DNA of 64,000 nt, taken from contig NZ_RHQN01000001.1 in the NCBI RefSeq assembly GCF_003935425.1, positions 1 to 64,000 of the forward strand, in the 5' to 3' direction. The DNA comes from Pseudomonas sp. v388. Lineage in GTDB: Bacteria > Pseudomonadota > Gammaproteobacteria > Pseudomonadales > Pseudomonadaceae. Within the stretch, counting starts at the first letter, position 1, and every line of letters starts with the position of its first letter. The notes under the pieces were generated by a model. It worked only from the letters and a program-made list of their open reading frames with translations, was not told the origin of the DNA and ran no database searches. The position numbers and the translations under genes were made by a program. Positions 27,515-36,366 of the stretch are shown here, in pieces.

Positions 27515-27651
27515 GTGAAGAATGTCGGCAGCGAGATCAGGACCGGAAGCGGGCGTGGAACACGATGAAAGGCAAGGGCAGCACGGATGAAACCTCGCTG
27601 CAGAGCGAAGCCGCTGGACCGGTAGTCGATGACACGCATGCACAAAAGTAG
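27515..27651 (+). pseudogene. fossil of a CdiA/FhaB hemagglutinin-repeat gene
   Basis: Two overlapping frames read VKNVGSEIRTG (27515-27547) and WNTMKGKGSTDETSLQSEA (from 27556). Both correspond to segments of the exoprotein at the start of this window (VRNVSSEIKTG at about 1199-1230 and AWNSSSGKGRTDEILRQSE at about 1387-1440), in the same order, with the roughly 50 residues between them deleted. The stretch has no start and cannot be functional. Confidence 0.6.
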
Positions 27652-27781
27652 CCCTTTGTTCGTAAGCGTGCGCCTGACACACCTGCCGGGTTCGATTGAT
27701 TAGTGAGGCGTGACCGGATTGGACGGCGCTCTGGCACTTGGGTTAGGTTTCATATCCGTTTATATCCTGGGCTCCACGACC

Positions 27782-28174
27782 ATGACTGATCGTCAGATCA
27801 TCGTTCCAGACGGCATGAAATTGCTCTGCGACCAAGCGGGTTATGCGCCAGCTGTAAAAGTAGGAAAGACGCTCTACTGCGCCGGTCAGGTAGGCCGGAC
27901 ACCGGAACTATCGGTGATCGATGATCCCGAGCAGCAGTTTTTGGCAGCTTGGGAGAATCTACGGCTGGTTCTGACGGCTGGTGGCTGCCGGTTTGAAGAT
28001 GTCGTCGAAATGACGACGTATCACGTCGATATGCAAACCCACATGCCTGTCTTCAGACGAGTGAAGGATCGAGTCTTCCCCCGGAGCACTTGTGCATGGA
28101 CATGCATAGGTGTCAGTGAACTGGCTCGACCGGGCCTGCTCGTGGAGATCAAATGCATCGCCGTGCAGCGATAA
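27782..28174 (+). CDS. RidA family protein
   Basis: 130 residues from ATG at 27782. It shows the RidA (YjgF/UK114) pattern: APAVKVGKTLYCAGQVG, then ENLRLVLTAGGCRFEDVVEMTTYHVD, and the C-terminal block CIGVSELARPGLLVEIKCIA. RidA proteins remove reactive enamine/imine intermediates or act on related compounds. It stands alone, and the divergent subgroup makes its specific substrate unknown. Confidence 0.88.
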   Translation: MTDRQIIVPDGMKLLCDQAGYAPAVKVGKTLYCAGQVGRTPELSVIDDPEQQFLAAWENLRLVLTAGGCRFEDVVEMTTYHVDMQTHMPVFRRVKDRVFPRSTCAWTCIGVSELARPGLLVEIKCIAVQR

Positions 28175-28293
28175 TTTTTAAAATACGCACGTAAATACAT
28201 AAATCCTCGATGCGCGCTCGGGCGGCAACCAGCGTCGGCCTTTTGCCTGTGCCTTCCTGATACGACATTGTTTCAAGCAAGCATGGAATACGC

Positions 28294-28324
28294 TTGACTT
28301 AGAGTGCGCTCTAAGTCGTAACGT
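28294..28324 (+). promoter_or_regulatory. MerR-type promoter with operator dyad
   Basis: The dyad GACTTAGAG-N4-CTCTAAGTC (28296-28317) is perfect over nine base pairs. Its left arm overlaps a TTGACT -35 element (28294-28299), and a weak -10 (TAACGT, 28319-28324) follows with a 19-base spacer, the elongated spacing used by MerR-family activators. It lies directly upstream of the MerR gene at 28352, so the gene is probably autoregulated. Confidence 0.75.
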
Positions 28325-28351
28325 GTTCATTGTCTGGACGAGAAGGCATAT

Positions 28352-28765
28352 ATGAAGATAGGTGAATTGGCAAAGCGCTCAGGGTTTTCTGCTCATACGA
28401 TCCGCTATTACGAACGGATCGGGTTGCTACCCTGTGCCGAGCGTGACAGTTCGGGCCAGCGTGACTATGACGCCTCCATCCTGATCTGGATCGAATTTCT
28501 TGGACGCCTGAAAACCACCGGGATGCCGATCCGGGACATGGTGCGTTACGCGACTCTGCGCGAGCGCGGTGTTGAAACGCACGCCGAGCGCCGCGCGATG
28601 CTTGAACAACACCGTGAGTCTGTACGGGCCCATGCCAACGACCTCGCCGCCTGCCTGCTCGTCCTCGACACCAAGATCTCCGGGTATATCGATCAAGCAC
28701 AGAGGATTAACGGTTATGACACACCACCACCCGCTGGAAAACGAAAGTCGCCTGGAGCGAGGTAA
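28352..28765 (+). CDS. MerR-family transcriptional regulator
   Basis: 137 residues. The N-terminal winged helix starts KIGELAKRSGFSAHTIRYYERIGLLP, followed by the dimerisation helix (about 80-115). There is no cysteine-rich metal site near the C-terminus, so it belongs to the redox/aldehyde or drug-type MerR proteins rather than the metal sensors. It overlaps the next gene by 50 bases, implying a tightly coupled operon, and its own promoter holds a perfect operator dyad. Confidence 0.88.
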   Translation: MKIGELAKRSGFSAHTIRYYERIGLLPCAERDSSGQRDYDASILIWIEFLGRLKTTGMPIRDMVRYATLRERGVETHAERRAMLEQHRESVRAHANDLAACLLVLDTKISGYIDQAQRINGYDTPPPAGKRKSPGAR

Positions 28766-29120
28766 GCGCGCTCTTGCTGAGATTGATGGCGAAGCCGGAC
28801 AGAAAGTCGTCGCCGCGCTCGCAAACATCGCTCCAGATTTTGCGACCTACCTGTTCGAGTTTCCTTTTGGGGATATTTACTCACGGCCCGGTTTGAGTCT
28901 GCGCGATCGTGAAATTGCGACGGTTGCCGCGCTGGCGGCGATGGGCACTGCCACCCCTCAACTGAAGGTGCACATCGAGGCAGCTTTGAATGTTGGGCTG
29001 TCACGGGAGGAAATCACAGAAATCCTGATGCAGATGGCGGTCTATGCGGGCTTTCCTGCTGCGCTCAATGGCCTTTTTGCTGCCAAAGAGGTGTTTATGA
29101 ACAGGGCGGATTGCCCATAA
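28716..29120 (+). CDS. carboxymuconolactone decarboxylase family protein
   Basis: 134 residues from ATG at 28716 (AGAGGA upstream, within the MerR gene). It has the CMD core LSLRDREIATVAALAAMGTATPQLKVHIEAALNVGLSREEITEILMQMAVYAGFPAALNGL. The C-x-x-C pair of AhpD-like peroxidases is absent, so it is closer to the true decarboxylase/unknown-function branch. Overlap with the MerR gene suggests that the inducing compound is its substrate or a product of stress it relieves. Confidence 0.85.
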   Translation: MTHHHPLENESRLERGKRALAEIDGEAGQKVVAALANIAPDFATYLFEFPFGDIYSRPGLSLRDREIATVAALAAMGTATPQLKVHIEAALNVGLSREEITEILMQMAVYAGFPAALNGLFAAKEVFMNRADCP

Positions 29121-29172
29121 ACGTCGGTCCGCATAGTCATGGGGCACTTGTTTTGGTCAAGCGTCGTCGACG

Positions 29173-29538
29173 CTAATCGACGAGCTCGACATAGCTCGAG
29201 TCCCCACCTCCGGTTGCACCGGACAACCATCCCCAGACAAACGACAGGGTGGTGCGCCCAGCCCCATCGACGCCCACTCTGCCGCGCGACCAGCCTGAGA
29301 GAAGCTCGCCGTCTGTGGTCAGACAGTGGTAGAGAAGTTCGATGGTGTCTGGCCCTGTGATACGTCCTACCTGATTACCAATACGAATCCGACCTCCTTG
29401 GTAAGTGCTCGTTATGGCGCCTTCCTCGACCTGGTAATGAAACACAGTACCGGCGCCGGATAAGCCCTGGGTGTTGTTTGCCACCGAAAAGCGGCGACCA
29501 TTCAGCCGTTCGCTGGTCTGCAGATTTACAGATTGCAT
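29173..29538 (-). CDS. small beta-rich protein of the family often labelled n-acetylglutamate synthase
   Basis: 121 residues with the family pattern: LNGRRFSVANN, then GTVFHYQVEEGAITSTYQGGRIRIGNQVGRI, LYHCLTTDGELLSGWSRGR and a C-terminal W-rich strand. There is no acetyltransferase fold, so the database name should not be read as function. A decayed copy of its 3' end lies at 37841 in this window. Confidence 0.7.
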   Translation of the reverse strand: MQSVNLQTSERLNGRRFSVANNTQGLSGAGTVFHYQVEEGAITSTYQGGRIRIGNQVGRITGPDTIELLYHCLTTDGELLSGWSRGRVGVDGAGRTTLSFVWGWLSGATGGGDSSYVELVD

Positions 29539-29854
29539 AGAGATTGGGTCCTTTCATGTGATGGGTTGCGTTCCTGCGGCCGCTTCATCCTGGCCATTTG
29601 TTGCCCGTCCGGCTGGAAGACGAGGCTGTCCGCCTGGCTACGAGCTGATAGCTGCGTGGCACCCTCGTTCGGATTCAAACCCGTTGATCAATTGGCTGGT
29701 GGATTTGCTGGCGGGCTGAATGCGCCTTGCCCACGATAAGACGTCTGGACGAGAAGGCTGGCCTTGAAAGAACGGCAAGCCGACGCCGGTTCCGCACGAA
29801 CGCCTTCGAGTTTCGGCCGCTTCGGCTCCAGCGACGGTCCCGTGCGCCGGTCTT
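29539..29854. other. gene-free stretch
   Basis: About 316 bases between two leftward genes. No credible frame, terminator or repeat was identified. Confidence 0.4.
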
Positions 29855-31033
29855 TCAGATGCTGGCCAAGGCTTGCGCCAGATCGGCGCGCAGGTCCTCT
29901 ACATCCTCGATGCCCACCGACAGCCTCACCAGCGCGTCGCCGATGCCCAGTCGGGCGCGATTTTCTGCGGGGATGCTCGCGTGGGTCATGATGGCCGGGT
30001 GTTCGATCAGGCTCTCGACACCGCCCAGGCTTTCCGCCAGCGCGAAGAGTTTGACCTGCTCCAGGAAGCGCCGGGCTCCGGCCAGATCGGTATTGAGGTC
30101 AAGGGAGATCATGCCACCGAAGCCCTGCATTTGTTCGCGTGCCAGTACGTGCTGAGGATGAGACGCCAAGCCGGGGTAGTACACGCGTGCCACTTGCGGC
30201 TGGAGTTCCAGCCACTGCGCCAGGTCAAGTGCGTTGCTGCAATGGCGCTCCATGCGCAGCGCCAGGGTTTTCACCCCGCGCAGGGTCAGGAAGGCGTCGA
30301 ACGGGCCGGCGATGGCGCCGACCGAGTTCTGCAGGAAGCCCAGGCGCTCGGCCAGTTCAGGGTTGTTTCCCACCACGGCGATGCCGCCGATGACATCGGA
30401 ATGGCCGTTGAGGTACTTGGTGGTGGAATGCACGACGATGTCGAAACCCAGCGCCAGTGGCTGCTGGATACACGGGCTGGCAAAGGTATTGTCCGCCACA
30501 CAGAGGATGCCCCGCTCGCGGCAGATGGCGGCGATGGCTGCCAGGTCGCTCAGCCGCAACAGCGGATTGCTGGGCGTCTCTACCCAGATCATGCGCGTGT
30601 CGTCCTGCAGCCCGGCTTCGAAGGCCGACAGGTCGGTCATGTCGACGAAGCTGAAGCGGTGGCCGGCGCTGCGGCGGCGGACTTTGTCGAACAGGCGAAA
30701 CGTGCCGCCGTACAAGTCATCGCCGGAAAGCACGTGGGAACCGGCATCAAGCAATTCAAGCACTGACGAAATCGCTGCCAGCCCGGAGGCGAAGGCGAAC
30801 GCCTGGGTACCGCCTTCAAGATCCGCGACACAGCGCTCAAGGGCCCAGCGAGTGGGATTGTGCGAGCGGCCGTAATCCAGGCCTTTATGCACGCCGGGGC
30901 TTTGCTGCAGATAGGTCGAATTGGCATAGATCGGCGGCATCAGCGCGCCGGTGGAAGGGTCCGGAGCCTGCCCGGCATGGATCACGCGGGTAGCGAAGGC
31001 GTGATGCGGCGTGGTTGCGTCGTGCTGGCTCAT
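29855..31033 (-). CDS. cystathionine gamma-lyase / trans-sulfuration PLP enzyme
   Basis: 392 residues of the Cys/Met metabolism PLP family. The PLP lysine is Lys206 in HSTTKYLNGHSD, and YGRSHNPTRWALE (substrate loop) and the phosphate-binding FASGLAA are present. It splits cystathionine to cysteine, 2-oxobutyrate and ammonia. Its start overlaps the stop of the cystathionine beta-synthase gene by four bases, which supports a gamma-lyase rather than a synthase role and makes the pair a reverse transsulfuration operon. Confidence 0.88.
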   Translation of the reverse strand: MSQHDATTPHHAFATRVIHAGQAPDPSTGALMPPIYANSTYLQQSPGVHKGLDYGRSHNPTRWALERCVADLEGGTQAFAFASGLAAISSVLELLDAGSHVLSGDDLYGGTFRLFDKVRRRSAGHRFSFVDMTDLSAFEAGLQDDTRMIWVETPSNPLLRLSDLAAIAAICRERGILCVADNTFASPCIQQPLALGFDIVVHSTTKYLNGHSDVIGGIAVVGNNPELAERLGFLQNSVGAIAGPFDAFLTLRGVKTLALRMERHCSNALDLAQWLELQPQVARVYYPGLASHPQHVLAREQMQGFGGMISLDLNTDLAGARRFLEQVKLFALAESLGGVESLIEHPAIMTHASIPAENRARLGIGDALVRLSVGIEDVEDLRADLAQALASI

Positions 31034-32406
31034 GCAAAAGATCTCCGCAAATGATTGAGCAGGTCGACCCGGGTAATCAGGCCATGAAAGCCCGAGGCGT
31101 CGGCGATGATCGCCACCAGGCCACGATCCAGTTCCTGCTGGAGTTCATCAAGGCCGCTGTCCGGCGGCAGGGTTTCCACTTTGTCACTCATCGCGCCGGC
31201 AACCGAGAGCTGAAAATGCGCAGGGTCCTGATGGACACCCAGCAGAATGTCGGATTCGTCGATGACCCCCACCAGCCGTTTGCCTTCGACCAACACTGGC
31301 AACTGCGAGACATCGGCCAGACGCATGCGCTGGAAGGCGGTGAGCAAAGTGTCATCCGGCGTGACGCTGATCACCCGGCCATCCTCGAAACGTCGGGCGA
31401 TCAGATCGCGCAAATCGCCGTAGTGGGTGCGCTGCAGCAGGCCCTGGTCGGTCATCCACTGGTCGTTGTAGACCTTGGACAGATAGCGCGTGCCGGTGTC
31501 ACAGACAAAACTGACGACGCGCTTGGGCTCGGTCTGTTCGCGGCAATACCGCAGCGCCGCAGCCAGAAGGGTGCCCGTCGAAGAACCGCCGAGCAGGCCT
31601 TCGGTCCGCAACAGCATTCGGGCATGGTCAAAGCTTTCCTCATCACTGATCGAATAAGCGTGGCGCACACTGGAAAGGTCGGCAAACGAGGGGATGAAAT
31701 CTTCTCCAATGCCCTCGACCGCCCAGGAACCGGGGGTTGGCAGGGTGCCGTCGCGGCTGTATTGCGCGACCACCGAGCCGACCGGGTCGGCCAGCACCAT
31801 CTGCAGGTCAGGCTGCACGCGCTTGAAAAAACGGGTCAGGCCGGTAAGCGTCCCGGCCGAACCGACGCCCACCACGATAGCGTCCAGGTCATGCTGAGTC
31901 TGCGCCCAGATTTCCGGCGCGGTGCTGGATTCATGTGCCAACGGGTTGGCGGGGTTATTGAACTGATCGGCAAAGAACGCGTCGGGGATCTCGGCCGCCA
32001 GTCGTGCCGCGAAGTCCTGGTAATACTCGGGATGGCCTTTGCCGACGTCGGAGCGGGTAATGTGCACTTCAGCGCCCATGGCCTTGAGGTGCAACACCTT
32101 CTCGGTGGACATCTTGTCGGGCACCACCAGAACCACCCGGTAACCCTTCGCCCGACCGACCAACGCCAGACCCAGCCCGGTGTTGCCCGCTGTCGCTTCG
32201 ACAATGGTTCCGCCTGGCTGCAGACGTCCGTCGCGCTCGGCCGCATCAATCATGGCAAGCCCGATGCGGTCCTTGATCGAGCCGCCGGGGTTCTGGGATT
32301 CGAGCTTGAGAAACAACGTACAAGGCCCGGTGTCGATGCGACTGACGCGCACCAGCGGCGTATTGCCGATCAGTTCGAGCACGGCAGGATGGGAATCGGC
32401 TGACAT
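31030..32406 (-). CDS. cbs: cystathionine beta-synthase with C-terminal CBS pair
   Basis: 458 residues. The N-terminal PLP domain has the catalytic Lys45 in NPGGSIKDRIG and the phosphate loop TAGNTGLGLA. The C-terminal 120 residues form two CBS repeats (VISVTPDDTLLTAFQRMRLADVSQLPVL and VETLPPDSGLDELQ), as in human-like CBS but without a heme domain. It condenses homocysteine with serine. It is first in the two-gene operon with the gamma-lyase. Confidence 0.9.
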   Translation of the reverse strand: MSADSHPAVLELIGNTPLVRVSRIDTGPCTLFLKLESQNPGGSIKDRIGLAMIDAAERDGRLQPGGTIVEATAGNTGLGLALVGRAKGYRVVLVVPDKMSTEKVLHLKAMGAEVHITRSDVGKGHPEYYQDFAARLAAEIPDAFFADQFNNPANPLAHESSTAPEIWAQTQHDLDAIVVGVGSAGTLTGLTRFFKRVQPDLQMVLADPVGSVVAQYSRDGTLPTPGSWAVEGIGEDFIPSFADLSSVRHAYSISDEESFDHARMLLRTEGLLGGSSTGTLLAAALRYCREQTEPKRVVSFVCDTGTRYLSKVYNDQWMTDQGLLQRTHYGDLRDLIARRFEDGRVISVTPDDTLLTAFQRMRLADVSQLPVLVEGKRLVGVIDESDILLGVHQDPAHFQLSVAGAMSDKVETLPPDSGLDELQQELDRGLVAIIADASGFHGLITRVDLLNHLRRSFA

Positions 32407-32589
32407 GTCATACCCTCAAAGCGCCAGGTAGAAATTCAAGGACGGTCTGCTTGCGTGTTCAGACAGCCTAGACGTAAGGCGGAATGTGGCAAACGTCCGC
32501 TTTGGTCGGGACGCGGGGAGAGAGGGCATAGCGCCGGGGTTGTCGTCAGGCTCGGGGTTGATTGTGGTGGTGCGATGCGCAGGAAACGG

Positions 32590-32781
32590 TCAGTCTCCGG
32601 GAAGTTTCACACTCAAGGTCGTGCCAAGGCCTGCGGTCGACTCAATGGAGATGACACCGCCGTGGGCGGTCGTGATTTCCTTGACCCTGAACAGCCCCAG
32701 ACCGATGCTGCGCGCAGCGGTCGCTTCGGATGTAGCCCGCGTCATGGGCTCGAAGAGGGTCGCCATCGCCGCCTCCGATAC
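32590..32781 (-). pseudogene. C-terminal fragment of a sensor histidine kinase
   Basis: In this frame the sequence contains ATLFEPMTRATSE, then GLGLFRVKEITTAHGG and a closing strand GLGTTLSVKLPGD. This is the G1/F/G2 part of a histidine kinase ATPase domain. The N-box, dimerisation domain and sensor are missing, and the fragment abuts the dehydrogenase gene that ends at 32792. It is the tail of a deleted kinase. Confidence 0.7.
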
Positions 32782-32791
32782 GAGCTGGCTG

Positions 32792-33685
32792 TCAGCGACT
32801 ATCGGTCGTGATCTCCCTGGGACGCTCCGCTGAGCGAGTAACCGTTTCGGTGGCAAAAATCGACCAGTCCTTGTGGCCCAGCCCTCGGGCCACGGCCGCG
32901 GTCATGTTCGCCCGCACCGCGTCGGCTGCGGGCAGTTCCAGGTTCACGCGGTGGGCCGCCTCGATGGCCAGGTTGATATCCTTGAGACCCAACGACAACG
33001 CGAAGCCCGGTTCGAAAGAACCGTTGACGATGTTCTGTCCATAGCGTTGATAGCTGGGCGAGGCAAACAAGGTCTGGGTCATCAGGTCAATGAATGTGGC
33101 CGGGCTCAGTCCATGACGCCCGGCCAGCGCGCTGGCCTCACCCAGGGACTGGATGGCTTGGGTAATCATCATGTTTCCGGCGATCTTGGCAATGCTGGCG
33201 TGCACCGGATCGTCGCCCATCCGCCAGGTCTTTTTTCCCAGCAAGTCGAAGAGGGGCTGTACGGTCGCAATTGCCGTCGGCGACCCGGCGACAACGATGT
33301 TCATTTCGCCCTTCGCCGCCACCGCAGGCACGCCGAAAACCGGCGCCGCAACCAGCGCCATGCCGTTGGCGTGATGAATGGCTTGCAACTCTTTCATCAG
33401 CGGAGGAGAGAGCGTCGACATCACGACGTGGATACAGCCCTTTCTCGCGGTGTTGATCACTGCAGAAGTCAACAGCACAGTCCTGACGGCGTGATCGTCG
33501 GCAAGCATGCTGATGGTGACGTCCTCCTGGAATGCCTCGGCGGGTGTGGCGAGGATGCGCACGTCTTGCAGATCCGCCAGCGTTTTCCGGGTGCGATTCC
33601 ATGCCGAGACGCGATGCCCTGCCGCAAGAAGCAGGGGAATGATGGCGCGTCCCATGCTGCCTGTCCCGATAAAGCCGATGTTCAT
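32792..33685 (-). CDS. NAD(P)-dependent beta-hydroxyacid dehydrogenase (3-hydroxyisobutyrate dehydrogenase family)
   Basis: 297 residues from ATG at 33685, with an AGGAGG seven bases upstream; the longer frame to 34057 has no such site. The Rossmann motif GFIGTGSMGRAI is at residues 4-15, the substrate motif region STLSPPLMKEL follows, and the catalytic Lys lies in KIAGNMMITQAIQSLGEA. The substrate is unknown. It is divergent from a LysR gene across 108 bases, so it is probably under its control. Confidence 0.85.
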   Translation of the reverse strand: MNIGFIGTGSMGRAIIPLLLAAGHRVSAWNRTRKTLADLQDVRILATPAEAFQEDVTISMLADDHAVRTVLLTSAVINTARKGCIHVVMSTLSPPLMKELQAIHHANGMALVAAPVFGVPAVAAKGEMNIVVAGSPTAIATVQPLFDLLGKKTWRMGDDPVHASIAKIAGNMMITQAIQSLGEASALAGRHGLSPATFIDLMTQTLFASPSYQRYGQNIVNGSFEPGFALSLGLKDINLAIEAAHRVNLELPAADAVRANMTAAVARGLGHKDWSIFATETVTRSAERPREITTDSR

Positions 33686-33686
33686 G

Positions 33687-33718
33687 TTGAAGCCTCCTGC
33701 TGCTGTTGATGGCTTCAA
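33687..33718. repeat. inverted repeat over the ribosome binding site of the dehydrogenase gene
   Basis: Perfect 8-bp arms, TTGAAGCC (33687-33694) and GGCTTCAA (33711-33718), with 16 bases between. One arm covers part of the AGGAGG of the leftward gene. It may be an operator or an mRNA hairpin. Confidence 0.4.
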
Positions 33719-33793
33719 AGTATGCGGTTCAGGGGATTGCCGCGGGACTGCCATTGTTGCAACCTCGTCGTTCATTTTTGTAAGGGGTGAGGC

Positions 33794-34645
33794 ATGGACT
33801 GGAGCGACATGCGGATCTTCCTGGCGATTGCCCGCAGCGGCTCGCTGGGCGGTGCCGCCAGACAATTGGGGGTCAGTCACCCGACGGTCGGGCGGCGTCT
33901 GCAGGTGCTTGAGCACACCAGCGGACAGCCCTTTTTCCTGCGGACTGCCCAAGGGCTGGTGCTGACGGACAGCGGCGAGAGGATTCTCAGTCTGGCGCAG
34001 GACATGGAGCACAGCGCCCTGGCCATCGAGCGTCGTCTGGCGGGGCACGGTGATCATCCCGAAGGCTTGTTGCGCATATCCTCAGCCGACTGGTTTGCCT
34101 GCCATGTGTTGTCGCCGGTCCTGAGCGAACTGGTGCAACGGTATCCGTTGATCGTTCCCGAAGTCATCGCCGGGCATCGGCTGTTCGACCTTGCCCGCCG
34201 GGATGCCGACATCGCTTTCCGGATCGTGCCCTTCACCGAGCCCGATATCGTCCACCGCAAACTCACCACCTTGCCGTACGGGCTCTACGCCGCTTTGAAC
34301 GCCCCGACGCCGCGCCCGGATGGCGAGGGCCTGGGCCTGATCCTCATGAACGTCGCCCAGGCTCATTACCCGGACGTGCAGTGGCTGCAGCAACGCTATC
34401 CGCTGGCGCGCACCGTGTTCACCAGCAGCAGCCGGACGGTTCAGGCGCAGATGTGCGCCAAGGGCCTTGGCGTTGCCGTACTGCCCCGCGTTCTCGGCGA
34501 CTCCGTGTCGGGGCTGCGACGGCTGGATGAGGACCCGCCGCCGCCAGGGCGGGACATCTGGATGGGGTATCACCAGGACATGCGCCAGATGGACCGGCTG
34601 CGCGCGCTGGCCGATCTTGCCTCCAGCATGATCGGCGCCCCATAA
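33794..34645 (+). CDS. LysR-family transcriptional regulator
   Basis: 283 residues. The helix-turn-helix lies at about residues 14-45 (GSLGGAARQLGVSHPTVGRRLQVLE), with a Val-Gly-Arg-Arg variant seen in the AllS/CysB-distant group, and a short effector domain follows. It is divergent from the dehydrogenase at 33685 and convergent with the MFS exporter that ends at 34660. Effector unknown. Confidence 0.85.
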   Translation: MDWSDMRIFLAIARSGSLGGAARQLGVSHPTVGRRLQVLEHTSGQPFFLRTAQGLVLTDSGERILSLAQDMEHSALAIERRLAGHGDHPEGLLRISSADWFACHVLSPVLSELVQRYPLIVPEVIAGHRLFDLARRDADIAFRIVPFTEPDIVHRKLTTLPYGLYAALNAPTPRPDGEGLGLILMNVAQAHYPDVQWLQQRYPLARTVFTSSSRTVQAQMCAKGLGVAVLPRVLGDSVSGLRRLDEDPPPPGRDIWMGYHQDMRQMDRLRALADLASSMIGAP

Positions 34646-34659
34646 AACGTTGAGGCCTC

Positions 34660-36114
34660 TCAGGTCGAGCGAACGGCCGATGGCTCCGGTACCAGCGCAG
34701 GCTGCCGTGCTAACGTCAGGCTCACCGCAGCCCCCACGGCCAGGCAGGCGGCGATGCACAGAACGGAGATCGTGAAGGCGTGAGTGATGCTGACCGCCGT
34801 CGCCTGTTCCCCCAGCAAGGTATAAAAAACGCCACCGATCAGTGCAACGCTCAGCGACGTGCTGATTTGCAACGTAGCGCTGGTGACGCCTGCGATCATC
34901 CCCGAATACGCCGGCGCGACCCGGCCCGTGACCATGCGCATCAGCGTCGGCAGGGCCAGCCCTTGTCCCAACCCGATCATGAACAGGATGGCCGTCAGGG
35001 ACGTGAGGGGCGGGGCGAGGGTGGTCGGCGTCGCTGACACGAGCCAGCCCAGCCATAGAAAACCTGATACTTCCAGTCCCATGCCTACGGGGTTCACGTA
35101 GCCCCCCAGGACGCGCCGGAGTCGGGGGACCGATAAAGGACCGAGCAGGAAACCCACGCCGAAGGGCAGGAAGATCAGGCCGGCCTGCAGTGCACTCATG
35201 TGCAGTGCGCCTTGCATGTACAGCGAAAACAGCAGGAAAAACACACCGATAGCGTAGAAGCAAAGTGCGACCAGTAGCGCGCGACCCAGGCCAGGCGCTT
35301 TCAGGGCGGCCGGGTCGAGGATCGGGGTGCCGCCTGCGAGGCGCAGGCGGGTCTCGTATCGCCAGAACAACACCGCCAGCACAGCGGCTGCGGCGAGCGA
35401 CAGCCAGGCCCACAATGGCCATCCTGCTTCGCGGCCTTCAATCAACGGCACGACCAGCGCGGTCAGCGCCAGCATCGACAACGCCGTGCCCACCAGGTCC
35501 AGCTTGCTCGCGTGCGGGGCACGGGTTTCTTTGAGCACAGGGATGCCGAACGCAATGACCAGCAACGCGATCGGCAGGTTGACCAGGAATATCGCGCGCC
35601 ACCCCATGCCCCACGCGTCGACGGCAATCAGAACGCCACCCAGCGCCTGGCCGATCACTGACGCCAGTCCAAACACGGCCCCATACACACTCAATGCCAG
35701 GGGTCTTTCCGACGCTGGAAAAATCGCCTGCACCGAAGCGAGCGCCTGAGGAGCCATCACGGCGGCGGTCACGCCCTGCAAGGCTCGCCCGAGGATAAGG
35801 AGCCAGGGCGAAGCCGCCAGCCCGCACATCAGTGACGCGGCGGCAAAGCCCAGCAGGCCAAGGAAGAACATCCGCCCGCGACCGTACAGATCGCCCAGTC
35901 GCCCGCCGGTAATCAGCGTCACGGCATAGAGCGTCGCATAGGAAGAGATCACCAGCTGCTCAGCGGAGGACCCTGTACCCAGATCCTCCTGTATTGAGGG
36001 CAGCGCGACGTTAACGATAAAAAAATCCAGGGGCGGCAGAAAAGCGCCTACGAGCAAGATGGCAAACATCAGCCAGCGCCGGGGCTCGGGCGCTTCTGTT
36101 TCGATTCGAGACAT
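34660..36114 (-). CDS. MFS transporter, DHA2 family (14 membrane segments)
   Basis: 484 residues from ATG at 36114, preferred because AGGA precedes it; a longer frame reaches 36147. Fourteen predicted membrane segments, with the DHA2 features LDFFIVNVALPSIQEDL in TM1 and GGRLGDLYGRGRMFFLGLLGF in the first cytoplasmic loop. Members export drugs or toxic metabolites by proton antiport. It is divergent from the SDR gene at 36367 with a roughly 250-base gap and no adjacent repressor. Confidence 0.85.
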   Translation of the reverse strand: MSRIETEAPEPRRWLMFAILLVGAFLPPLDFFIVNVALPSIQEDLGTGSSAEQLVISSYATLYAVTLITGGRLGDLYGRGRMFFLGLLGFAAASLMCGLAASPWLLILGRALQGVTAAVMAPQALASVQAIFPASERPLALSVYGAVFGLASVIGQALGGVLIAVDAWGMGWRAIFLVNLPIALLVIAFGIPVLKETRAPHASKLDLVGTALSMLALTALVVPLIEGREAGWPLWAWLSLAAAAVLAVLFWRYETRLRLAGGTPILDPAALKAPGLGRALLVALCFYAIGVFFLLFSLYMQGALHMSALQAGLIFLPFGVGFLLGPLSVPRLRRVLGGYVNPVGMGLEVSGFLWLGWLVSATPTTLAPPLTSLTAILFMIGLGQGLALPTLMRMVTGRVAPAYSGMIAGVTSATLQISTSLSVALIGGVFYTLLGEQATAVSITHAFTISVLCIAACLAVGAAVSLTLARQPALVPEPSAVRST

Positions 36115-36366
36115 GACAGGCATCCTGTGTGGAAACTCAGGTTTCACGACGAGTGAAGGCGACAGGTAAGCGGCCAGGCTTGTGCAGGCTGTTTGCCCGC
36201 TCGCGCCGAGCCGATGGATGCCAATTTAGGGGATCGCTCCCGGTCTTTCGCCTTACAAAACTGCACGGCCATTGTTCATCCGTGTCAGTCCCGCTGTGCC
36301 GCGATGACGCTCACCATGAATAAGGTCGCTCCAGACGACCCTTTATCAACGACTGAGGAGTCAGAC

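Noticed and set aside
31015-32403. Plus-strand frame of 462 codons opposite the cystathionine beta-synthase gene
   Set aside because: Composition is that of an antisense shadow, and the minus-strand frame has the PLP lysine and CBS repeats.
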